Part shown: positions 1-9,599 of the stretch, piece after piece
Layout of the letters: each line of letters begins with the position of its first letter
How positions within the stretch are numbered: the stretch's first letter is position 1
NCBI GenBank assembly: GCA_031308135.1
Contig: JAHLJT010000631.1
Span: 155,699,276-155,763,275 of the forward strand
Direction: 5' to 3'
Length of the DNA stretch: 64,000 bases
From: Acheta domesticus
Taxonomy: Eukaryota; Arthropoda; Insecta; Orthoptera; Gryllidae
The notes under the pieces: model-generated
Seen by the model: only the letters and a program-made list of their open reading frames with translations
What the model was told of the DNA's origin: nothing
Database searches by the model: none
Translations under genes and position numbers: made by a program

Positions 1-717
1 GCACTAACTGTTCGAAAAGTTTGAAGAAGAATTTGGAGCTGTTTATTTGAAAATGGTGTTTTTAAGAGTTTCTGAAAAGGTGGAATGTTGAGCTAGTTTT
101 CACAGAAGAGGTTGAGTTCTCGAGTAAGTTTACTTAACATTATTTAGAGCATATGCACTTGTAAATATAATGATGTGAACAAATCGCCACTAATGTAAAT
201 ATTACCAACGTGAAAGACAAGTCAAAAAACATTTTTGTAATTTTTGAAAAAACGAAAAAAATAGAGCAATATTAGTTTATGTCATCTGATATAGTGCATT
301 TAACACTATCTCTACCAAAAGTTTGGAGAAAAAATTTAGAGCCGTTTTTGAGAAAATTTTGAAAATGTCCAGGAGGGGCTTTATGTATTGTACCCCGAAA
401 TTTTGAAGAAAGTTTTTCAAAATCGCGGCGCCTCGAGTGGAACCAGATCGGCCGGTGAATATTTATTTTGGAAAAAAATCGTACTTATGATTTTGGCGCT
501 ACGGTTGTTCACAGAGTGACAGACGGACGGACGGACGGACGGACGGACAGACGATCGGACGGACGGACAGACGGACGGACGGGTGTTTTGAAAACAACCA
601 ATTTTCTGTATCAGGGGACCCCAAAACGCGTATTTCCTGTAAAATCTCGAAATCGATTTTCCGCTGCATTACATAACTTTCCCTATACTACGTATATACA
701 TACGTATACGGGAAAGG
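1..717 (-). mobile_element. HLE copy (Helitron-like), 5'-terminal half, cut by window edge
   Basis: The piece contains the recurring HLE block that reads, on this strand, as a short A-rich phrase around GGAGCCGTTTTTGAGAAAA, then a (GACG/GACA)n array, then the inverse of the HLE 5' terminus (CGTATACGGGAAAG) near 705-717. Order and orientation match full copies such as 47012-48625 (minus). The 3' half lies to the left of the window. It is non-coding; a long apparent frame over the array is just the repeat read through. The Helitron-like class is inferred from the better copies. Confidence 0.75.
519..583. repeat. (GACG/GACA)n array, the (GTCY)n tract of HLE
   Basis: About 65 bp of GACG and GACA tetramers, equal to GTCC/GTCT (GTCY) on the HLE sense strand. 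The same tract recurs at the same place in other HLE copies (about 3228-3272, 3790-3812, 5758-5780, 17320-17376, 36608-36635, 48358-48385), so it belongs to the element rather than to a host locus. Confidence 0.85.
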
Positions 718-770
718 AAAAAGTGGGGGAATTTAGAGATAACGTGATAAAAGCTGTTTTTGTACACCTC

Positions 771-905
771 AAATTTTACGTGGATCGAACCCGGAACTCA
801 GCAGTGGAAAGGAGATGCGTTGTAAAGGAAGTTCACTATCACTCTGTAGAAGAATACGACACAATAGTAAATACATTAGTAGTTAAGTTGCAAAGGATTA
901 CAGAA
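771..905 (-). repeat. Possible tRNA-derived SINE fragment
   Basis: On the minus strand there is GGGTTCGATCC (around 783-793), which fits a Pol III B box, preceded by a phrase like the tRNA-related head of arthropod SINEs. I could not find a clear A box or a second copy in the window. It directly abuts the HLE terminus. Confidence 0.25.
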
Positions 906-1975
906 ATTTAGGAACAAAAATATTCAGAAAGTCAATAACCCAGTAATACAGATATTTTGCAAATATTGCAGCTACACAATCTTCGATTACAAAAACAGGA
1001 CTACCTTTTTGTAGATGCTGTGTAGAGGTCATACAAAGATATCGTGTTATAAAAATGAGTTCTCATAAATATAAGCAACGTCTTCAACTCGTGAATTTCG
1101 TAATACATTCTTTGATGGATCATGTAGTGTGTCACAACACATTATATTGTTCTACCTTTATGAATAAAGCGTTTCCAGTAGTCTTTTATTCCAGAAATTT
1201 TCGTTTTCAAATAATCACACATTCTTACTTGGCAAGTTACGTTGCGAAAAATACTAGCCCTTTATAGAAAATGATAAGAACGTCAGAATTGGTTTTAATG
1301 CTTTATGTTGCCAGGTCCCCTTTTTAAGGAATATTATTTCATTGAATTCTGGAAGAAAGTCTCTTGAAATCACACGTTTGTAACAACCACGAAAGGTTTG
1401 ATCTCAAAGATTATCTATTACAACTGCTACAAAGACGAGGTCTACGGCTTAGATGATAAAAGTTGTAGTAACCCAAGAATTGTGAGAAAATTATGCAGAC
1501 TCCGGCCATATGAGAGGTTCCATAGTTTTGTTAGATATCAATTAGCTCGGAAAAAATCTAAAACCGAAATAATTTTGGTTTTGTCTGAAAAATACACATA
1601 ATTGATTGTGTTATTCTCATACTCTCATACTAAGCGTACTCATTTAATTCTTATCATCAGTGCGTCACTGCCTACTACCTGTCATACGACAGCAATGCTT
1701 TAAGTAAGAGGCCACCCACCATTAAATGTTGCTATTCATCTACTGCATATGGATATTCTTGGTTTGTAAAGGCGTTTAAGATATTCTTGATTTGTAAACA
1801 ACTGTTGAACTGTGTATCCGTATATACTGTGTTAATGCAGTTTTCACGAAAACGTTTCTAGTGAAAGTATTTAATTTATTGCAGTGTCGAACAAAATAAT
1901 TTTATTTGCTGTTTTTGAAGAGTGCACATGCAGTTTTAAAAAAAACGTTTTAGTAGATTTGTGTAACAACATTGT
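906..1975. other. AT-rich DNA without recognisable feature
   Basis: Only short frames without coding character are present and no repeat shared with the rest of the window was recognised. The right end, from about 1950, has a pyrimidine-rich stretch leading to the splice acceptor of the next feature, so part of this is probably intron. Confidence 0.4.
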
Positions 1976-1989
1976 TTTGCTGCTGCAGG

Positions 1990-2255
1990 CCACTAGTAAG
2001 ATGTGCCCGCGCCTTTGCGACCGCTATCGCGTTGCGCGCGCTTGGTGTGCCGCAGGGCGCCACTTCCTGCCGCTGGTGGCGGAGCTGGCGCCGCGCCTGC
2101 GCCACCTGGACCTGGGCTACTGCGACAACATCCCCAAGGAGGCCGTGGACGCGCTGATGCAGCGGCGGCGCGACATCAAAGTGACGCGGCCCGAGGTGTG
2201 GTGTCGGCCGCGGAAGACTGCGCACGCGTGCTGCGAACGCTGGACCTCCTCCTAG
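1990..2255 (+). CDS. Terminal exon resembling an F-box/leucine-rich-repeat protein (partial gene)
   Basis: A sharply GC-rich block in an AT-rich background. A good splice acceptor (TTGTTTTGCTGCTGCAG) ends at 1989. The open frame then reads through LPLVAELAPRLRHLDLG, YCDNIPKEAVDALMQRR and DIKVTRP to a TAG at 2253-2255. The phrase RLRHLDLGYCDNI matches the consensus of cysteine-containing LRRs in F-box/LRR (FBXL) and AMN1-like substrate receptors of SCF ubiquitin ligases. Only about the last 88 residues are here; the F-box and earlier repeats would be on upstream exons outside the window. A possible donor (CAG|GTACCC, 2270) and a second open frame suggest that the exon could be longer in another frame, or that the copy carries an indel near 2200. 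Strong GC bias supports a real host exon. Family assignment is tentative. Confidence 0.42.
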
Positions 2256-2467
2256 TCACGCCTCCTCAGGTACCCCGCTCCCGCTCCCACCCCGCCCCGC
2301 CCCCGCCCGCCGGCGCTGCTCAGCCAGATTGATTTCGCTCCAGGTGCCCACGCCGCAGTCGCTTCAAAGTCAATGCGGACGAATTCTAATGAGTGCAATC
2401 TTAGTGGGTTAAACTCCTCTTTGTAGGTAATTCCCCGTCTCGTCAATTCATTAGGATTTTATAAATT

Positions 2468-2473
2468 AATAAA
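2468..2473 (+). terminator. AATAAA polyadenylation signal candidate
   Basis: AATAAA lies 213 bases after the stop codon of the GC-rich exon, where base composition has returned to AT-rich. It is a plausible 3' end signal, but such hexamers are common in DNA of this composition. Confidence 0.3.
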
Positions 2474-3112
2474 CTTAGTGTTCGTCTCAATTGTTCATTG
2501 GAAAGTGGAAAAGCGAAAGTTCATAAATACATTTCAATGGCTAGTTAAATTATTATACTATTATTATACTTTATATTGATTAAGTTTTTAACCATAATTA
2601 CTTTGAAGTTTATGAATTTTGTAACTTCACTGACGTTAGCAACATTGTTCAACTTGTCATACATGTTTCTTCAGTAACCAACGTTACGTAGTGTGTTTAG
2701 AAGAATTCTCAGTTCTTTCGAAATTGTTGTTTAGATATGAAAGTGAATTTCATGAAGTCCGTATTATAAACCGGCTCTTGGACATTTTATCAACAATGTA
2801 ATGTCATTCTTGCATCTGTTGTTGTAAGAAGTAAATTAACTTAAAAATATATGAATAGGTCATGCGAAAAGGTTGGGATCTCTCATCACGAAAAAATAAT
2901 GAATTGTCACCATGAACCGACATTGTAGTGCACACAACGAGAAATCACAAATGTGGGAAGTGTTTGGCAGTCAACAGTTCGAAATATCAACTGTATATCT
3001 AAGATATAAAACATACAAATAAAAATGTAAATTTTGTGACTAGAATGTTATTTTCAAAAAGGTTTTAATAAACAAATAAATATTGTGATTGGTTTCGCAA
3101 TGTTGGGAGTTC
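2474..3112. other. AT-rich intergenic DNA, nothing recognised
   Basis: No open frame of coding character, no terminal inverted repeat and no match to the repeat families seen elsewhere in the window. Confidence 0.4.
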
Positions 3113-3563
3113 CCCGGCAGATCCAGCTTCAAGTGAGGCCAGATCGACAGGGTTTATTAGGTTTGCAAAAATATCCTAGTGTAGTTCAGGTTCTAGTATT
3201 CTTCACAGACGACACGCGAATGGATAGACAGATGGACTGAGAAATGGACGGACCGAAAGATGGATGGACGGACGTTTTGAAAAAAAAAATCATATTGGGG
3301 GTCCTTGATACCGAAAAATCGTATGACTGCAAAACGACTGTCTCTCTGTCCGTCCGTCTGTCTCTCTGCGAACAACGCTAGTGGCTAAACTGTTCAGCCG
3401 ATTTTCTCCAAAATTGACATTCCAAATCAATTTGGCTGAAGTCGCGGCCCCCTAAATTTGAAACCTATATTTTTATTTTGGGGCTACTTTACATGAAACC
3501 GCTGGACCATTTTAAAAATGTTCAAAAATATCTCACCAAATTTTTTGATTAAATTTTCCTTGT
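3113..3563. mobile_element. Head-to-head HLE fragments around a (GTCY)n array
   Basis: From about 3113 to 3290 the sequence matches the HLE segment upstream of its (GTCY)n tract in minus orientation, including an eroded CAGATCGACAGGG box and GACG tetramers. From about 3325 to 3563 it matches the same segment in plus orientation (GTCCGTCCGTCTG, then GCTAGTGGCTAAACTGTTC and CGATTTTCTCCAAAATTGA). The two halves form an imperfect inverted repeat that abuts the intact HLE 5' terminus at 3564. Both parts are diverged and non-coding. Confidence 0.6.
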
Positions 3564-4655
3564 TACTTTCCCGTATACGTACGTATACACGGAGTGATAT
3601 ACGTAGTATAGGGAAAGTTATGTAATGCTGCGCGAAAAAATGGCCAATTTTCGGCGGAAAAAAATTAATTGCCGGGCCGTGAAAACGAATAAGTGGATAA
3701 AACCAGTTGCTAAATTAAGAAAAAAAAATCCTCTATCTCGTGGTGTGGTCAAAATCCATGATTTGTTGCTTCTTTATACTTAGAAATCGATTGACGGCAT
3801 TCCGTCCGTCTGTCCGTCTGTGGTCACCGCTAGCGCCTAAACCGTTCGGTCGATTTTCTTCAAAATTGATATTCCCCAGTCGATCTGATTCTAGTCGAAG
3901 CTTTGTGATTTTGAAAAAGATTCTTTAAAATTTGGGGGTACTTTATATGAAGCCCCCCGGGGATTTTCAACATTTTCAAAACGGCTCCAAATTTTTTCTT
4001 TAAATTTCTTGTATGAATAGAGGAAAATACACTTTTTAACATGGCATAGGTCCGATTTTCACGTACAGCTCCGAATTTTCGAAAATTGTGAAAGTTTGAA
4101 TTTTTTTCAGCGTCTTTCTCCAACTACAAAATTGAAGATAGAGATTTTTTCTTCAAATAAAATTTGTTCTTCATATTGAGTTCTTTAATAAAGGTCATGT
4201 AAATGTTTTTCACAATTTTGGTAGTTTTCGTGCAATATTGCGTGCAATATGTGCAATTTTAAAAACTTACAAAAACAAAATTTTCTCAAAAACGGCTCCA
4301 AATTTTTTCTTTAAACTTTTGGTAGGGATAGTGGTAAATGTACTCTATCAATGACATAAAAGCCATTTTGGTCTATCGGTTGGTCTTTTCAAAAATTACC
4401 AAAATGTAAATTTTTTTACTTGTCTCTCACGTCGTTAATATTTACATTATCGGCGATTTTTTTACATTATTATATTTACGAGTATATATGCTTTAAATAA
4501 TGTCAAGTAAAGTTTCTCGAAAACACTACCGTTTTCTGTGAAAAGTAGCTCAAATTTCGGCATTTTCAGAAATGCTCAAACGTCATTTTCTCGTATATGG
4601 CTGCAATTTTTTTCTTGAAACTTTTGTAACGGATAGTGCTAATTACACTCATTAG

Positions 4656-7600
4656 TAGGGCCCGGATAATTATGTACTAAAAATTGGGAAAATATGTACA
4701 TATATATGTATTATAATATACAGAAATATGTACTCAAAAGTATGAAATATGTAACATTAAGTATCATTATAACAATTATTTTTTATTAAAATACCTTTAT
4801 CTTAGTATATATTGTTCTTTGTACTTAATATAAAAACCAAAATTAAATATTATAGTTCTCATAATCCTTTTATTTTCAACGATCTCCGAATTAATAAAAA
4901 ACATATATCGTCTCCGATATTATTTTAGTAGCATACCTTCCCTTTGCGGCTCTAATACGCAACCAATTTTTATAAATGAGGTCTCTAAAGGAAGGTAAAG
5001 TAAGATCAAGGAGACGTGATGAATTGCATTTTGACTGAAAAATATGAAGGATTTGTTTAAAAACGCATCTAAACATTCATGTCAAATACACTTTCTATTC
5101 TTCTCCGTTTTCTGGATCCTGTGTCACAGAATTGTTCCCTCATTTCACTGCACTAATAGCACAAATTGTTTTGAATCCTGGGTTTTTCTCCAGAACGGAA
5201 GACATCTTTTTCTTCACTAGATCCCCCTATTGACCCTCGAATGATAAATGAACAGATTTTAAAGAAGCAACTGCTAATTGGGTAATTTCAAAGTTACCAG
5301 AAAGTTTCAAGGAACATGTCTACAAAAATTTAATTGTATTGCTTACTGAAAAATGGGACAATATAGTTGTTCAGCTTTTGAGTCTCAAACAATTGCTTCG
5401 ATATGCTTATAGATGCTGCAGCTTCAGAATCAAATTGATGTGTAACTTATATTACAAAATCAAAATTTTGAGTATTGTAGCTCATAGCGTCAATCCAGGT
5501 GCCCCATCTCATAAATCCTTTTTACTTTCCCGTATACGTACGAATACACGGAGTGAAATACGTAGTATAGGGAAAGTTATGTAATGCTGCGCGAAAAAAT
5601 GGCCAATTTTCGGCGGAAAAAAATTAATTGCCGGGCCGTGAAAACGAGTAAGTGGATAAAACCAGTTGCTAAATTAAGAAAAAAAATCCTCTATCTCGTG
5701 GTGTGGTCAAAATCCATGATTTGTTGCTTCTTTATACTTAAAAATCGATTGACGGCATTCCGTCCGTCTGTCCGTCTGTGGTCAACGCTAGCGCCTAAAC
5801 CGTTCGGTCGATTTTCTTCAAAATTGATATTCCCCAGTCGATCTGATTCTAGTCGAAGCTTTGTGATTTTGAAAAAGATTCTTTAAAATTTGGGGGTACT
5901 TTATATGAAGCCGCCGGGGGATTTTCAACATTTTCTCAAAAACGGCTCCAAATTTTTTCTTTAAATTTCTTGTATGAATAGAGGAAAATACACTTTTTAA
6001 CATAGCATAGGTCCGATTTTCACGTACAGCTCTGAATTTTCGAAAATTGTGAAAGTTTGAATTTTTTTCGGCGTCTTTCTCCAGCTACAAAATTGAAGAT
6101 AGAGATTTTTTCTTCAAATAAAATTTGTTCTGCATATTGAGTTCTTTAATAAAGGTCATGTAAATGTTTTTCACAATTTTGGTAGTTTTCGTGCAATATT
6201 GCGTGCAATATGTGCAATTTTAAAAAATTACAAAAACAAAATTTTCTCAAAAACGGCTCCAAATTTTTTCTTTAAACTTTTGGTAGGGATAGTGGTAAAT
6301 GTACTCTATCAATGACATAAAAGCCATTTTGGTCTATCGGTTGGTTTTTTCAAAAATTACAAAAATGTAAATTTTTTTTACTTGTCTCCCACGTCGTTAA
6401 TATTTACATTATCGGCGATTTTTTTACATTATTATATTTACGAGTATATATGCTTTAAATAATGTCAAGTAAAGTTTCTCGAAAACACTACCGTTTTCTG
6501 TGAAAAGTAGCTCAAATTTCGGCATTTTCAGAAATGCTCAAACGTCATTTTCTCGTATATGGCTGCAATTTTTTTCTTGAAACTTTTGTAACGGATAGTG
6601 CTAATTACACTCATCAGTATAACGTGAAGTTTATTTTGAGTTTTTTTTGTTTTTGTTTTTAAATTATATAAATGTAAATTTTTTGAAAGAGCTCTCACAT
6701 CTTTAATATGCATATTATCCGCAATTTGTAAAGATTTGTGAGTGTAAGTGCTTCAAATAACTTCAAATAAAGTATTTTGAAAACTCAAAAATTTTCTGTG
6801 AAAATGAGCTTCAAATTTCGCATTTTTAGTAGTGCTAAAACGCCATTTTCTCTTAAACGGCACATAATTTTTAAAAGAAAATTGCCATTTACGGCTAGGT
6901 TTTTGTGTTCTTTAATATTCTAAAATTAATGTTTCTGTTCTACCAATAGGAAACCGAAAAATTAAGAAAATGACAAAAAAATGTACTTTTGGCGATGATA
7001 GATGGTAGCTGGCAAGAAAGAGTATGTGGCAATTCCGAATAGCTAGCGAAGGCCCAGGAAAATAGAAAACTAATACGGGAAAGTCTGTGCCATTCTGTAG
7101 CACCACTAGTTTGTATTGGAAATCAATGCGTCAACTTTATCAAACTGAGATCTAATCAGTTCTGCAAACACAACGCATGCACAAGATAGGTTAGAAGTAG
7201 TAATTTTGCAACAATATCTGCATATGCTGCCTTGCACATGTACGGCGCTGCACTAGTACCGGAAGGAAGACATTATGTTTTAATTCATTAGGCCACAAAA
7301 ATCCCGTTGTATCGTTAAACAGTTTTGTAATAGTTTGATGGTAGCATTTGGGTAACACTTGACAAGTTAACAAAATAAGACTTACACTTTTAAACGTTCA
7401 TTAAATCTATCGCAACCTTGCCATTATGATTTCCTTTCACATCAGTTCCACGGCGAGATTTTACTTCAGATTTTCGGTCCAAAGAGATAATTTACGAACA
7501 ACGGTAGAGGGATGCATGTAAAAATCAGGGAAAGAAAAATGTCAATGGCCCTTCTTGAACTGGTGCGTGTAGTTTCTGGTGAAGGGTATCAAGGTCAAAG

Positions 7601-8133
7601 GAGACCTTTAAAATACGCGAAGTGGGTGCGCGATATCGCCTGCTAAAGATATCATTTTTACAAATCAAACTTCCTTTCTGTTCTCTGCAATACTCGCGCT
7701 GAAAACTAACAGAACAGAAGCTATGGATTGCATCGTCGCCTTCCCCTTTTACTTCCAATACCGTTGTAATGTATGGATACACTCATTTCAGCGCGTAATA
7801 ATAGCTTCATTTTAGAGAGGAGGCTACAGAAATAAAAAGGTTTGACAATGCTGAATTGTTTGTTTGGATGTATACTCATCAAAACCAGAAATAAAAAATA
7901 AATAATTATATTTTTTAAATGTAGGATAATGGAAAAATCCAGTAATATGTAAAAATATGTTCATTTGTGTAAAATATGTAAATATATGTAATTTCGGGCA
8001 AAATATGTAAATATATGTACTAAAAACTCAACGTTTTTGGCTACTAATCGACGTAAAACGTGAATATATTGTTGATTCGACTTGAAAGCGTTACTTTAGG
8101 AAAATATGTAATTACATAATTATCCGGGCCCTA
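4656..8133. mobile_element. hAT-superfamily transposon inside an HLE copy
   Basis: Terminal inverted repeats of 21 bp are identical at both ends (TAGGGCCCGGATAATTATGT then A at 4656; its inverse ends at 8133). They are flanked by an 8-bp direct duplication CTCATTAG (4648-4655 and 8134-8141), the hallmark of hAT. Removing the insert restores the uninterrupted HLE sequence seen at 50080-50110. Both subterminal regions carry many AAATATGTA motifs (4690-4760 and 7935-8110), plausibly transposase-binding repeats. The middle is broken by a younger HLE copy (5523-7110). Left-hand (4860-5340) and right-hand (7110-7870) interior sequences could be decayed transposase, but I recognise no conserved hAT motif in them, so autonomy is doubtful. 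Confidence 0.88.
5523..7110 (+). mobile_element. Full-length HLE copy nested inside the hAT element
   Basis: The 5' end TACTTTCCCGTATACG at 5523 and the 3' end GTGCCattctgtaGCAC then CACTAG|T at 7110 are both intact, giving 1588 bp. Landmarks in order: the inverse-complement box of the 3' end, (GTCY)n at 5758-5780, GCTAGCGCCTAAACCGTTC, then four diverged internal repeats beginning near 5932, 6243, 6548 and 6849. No flanking duplication is visible, as expected for rolling-circle (Helitron-type) insertion. It is non-coding. It is younger than the hAT that it interrupts and closely resembles the outer copy. Confidence 0.75.
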
Positions 8134-8157
8134 CTCATTAGTATAACGTGAAGTTTA

Positions 8158-9130
8158 CAAGGTGTGTCCAAAAAGTCATGAAATACATTTTTTAAAAAAC
8201 AATTAATGGCTATATATGCACAAAGCTTTAAAATTCTTCAAAGTAGTCACCATTAGCATCTACACATTTTTTCCAGCGCTTCACCCATGATTGGTAAGCC
8301 CCCTGGCAGGCCTCAACCAGAACCTCGTTTAAGAGCGTTGTCACAGCCTTTTGAATGTCCTCAGTTGTCTCAAAACGGCGTCCTTTGAGCACGGTTTTAA
8401 TCCTGAGAAACAGGAAGAAGTCCGGCGAAGAGAGGTCAGGACTATAGGGTGGCTGCGGCAGTGTTGCCAGGTTATGCTTGGCCAAGTACTCGCGGACGCG
8501 CAGAAAGGTGTGGCTCGGCGCGTTGTCGTGTTGCAACAGCCACGTAGCGGCGACGTCTTTTCGCACACCTTTCTCATGCGGCGTACACCATTCTCATGTG
8601 CAATTCCTCCGTAACAGTGCTGAATACGGAACTTTTTGGGATGTTCAGTGTGTCAGCTAAAAGCAGAACATTCAATCGGTGGTCAGAATTCATCAATTCA
8701 CGAACACGATTCACATTGGCTTCGTTTCTGCTTGTTGATGATCTTCCAGAACAAGGGTCATCGTCCAACCCTTCCTGGCCATTCTTAAACTTCTTCACCC
8801 ACCTCGTAACTTGCACATATCTCATAGCGGACTCCCCGTAGGCTTGCTTTAACACTGCGTGAGTCTCGGAAGGCTTTTTATCGAGCTTCGTGCACACCTT
8901 GATCGCCCGACGTTGTTCGACCGAATCACTCATCGCGTGTCGTGACGAGGTCGCGAAACAGAGGCGCACTTATTCAATGATGCTGATGCTACCGTTGCTC
9001 GGAGCAGACTGCGCTTTGATGCGCTGTAAAGCTGATGGTACCCTCCACCTAACCCAATCAGTCCGAGTGCGCTGCAACCAATAGTAGCTCTGCAAAAAAT
9101 TATATTTCATGACTTTTTGGACACACCTTG
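8158..9130 (-). mobile_element. Internally deleted mariner-family transposon
   Basis: It has near-perfect inverted repeats (CAAGGTGTGTCCAAAAAGTC at 8158, inverse ending at 9130) and a TA duplication on both sides (8156-8157, 9131-9132). Excision rejoins the HLE text GAAGTTTATTTTGAG, as in other copies. At 973 bp it is about 300 bp shorter than a typical complete mariner, which agrees with the central gap in its transposase. It lies only 24 bases from the right end of the hAT insertion. Confidence 0.93.
8228..8933 (-). pseudogene. mariner transposase with central deletion
   Basis: The N-terminal half starts at an ATG at 8933-8931 (MSDSVEQRRAIKVC). It shows the two helix-turn-helix paired-like DNA-binding domains (VTRWVKKFKNG, then the SGRSSTSR linker and LNIPKSSV) and stops near 8574. 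The C-terminal half (8566-8228) carries the second and third catalytic aspartates in LLQHDNAPSH and PPYSPDLSSPDFFLF, with 34 residues between them (DD34D). The segment with the first aspartate (the TGDE.W motif) is missing, and the two halves are in different frames. The protein cannot catalyse transposition, but the inverted repeats could still be mobilised in trans. Confidence 0.92.
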
Positions 9131-9599
9131 TATTTTGAGTTTTTTTTTTGTTTTTTCAAAAATTATATAAATGTAAATTTTTTGAAAGATCTCTCACATC
9201 TTTAATATGCACATTATCCGCAATTTGTCAAGATGATTATATTTGTGAGTGTAAGTGCTTCAAATGACTTCAAATAAAGTATTTTGAAAACTCAAAAATT
9301 TTCTGTGAAAATGAGCTTTAAATTTCGCATTTTTAGTAGTGCTAAAACGCCATTTTCTCTTAAACGGCACATAATTTTTAAAAGAAAATTGCCATTTACG
9401 GCTAGGGTTTTGTGTTCTTTAATATTCCAAAATTAATGTTTCTGTTCTACCAATAGGAAACCGAAAAATGACAAAAAAATGTACTTTTGGCGATGATAGA
9501 TGGTAGTTGGCAAGAAAGAGTATGTGGCAATTCCGAATAGCTAGCGAAGACCCAGGAAAATAGAAAACTAATACGGGAAAGTCTGTGCCATTCTGTTTC

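Noticed and set aside
468..911. 147-codon frame with TDGRTDGRT repeats
   Set aside because: Translation of the (GACG)n tract of HLE followed by its 5' terminus; the start is a TTG codon.
3193..3375. Evenly spaced GACG/GTCC units as a possible CRISPR-like or satellite array
   Set aside because: The units are tetranucleotides inside a eukaryotic transposon; no spacers and no unit of 24-40 bp.
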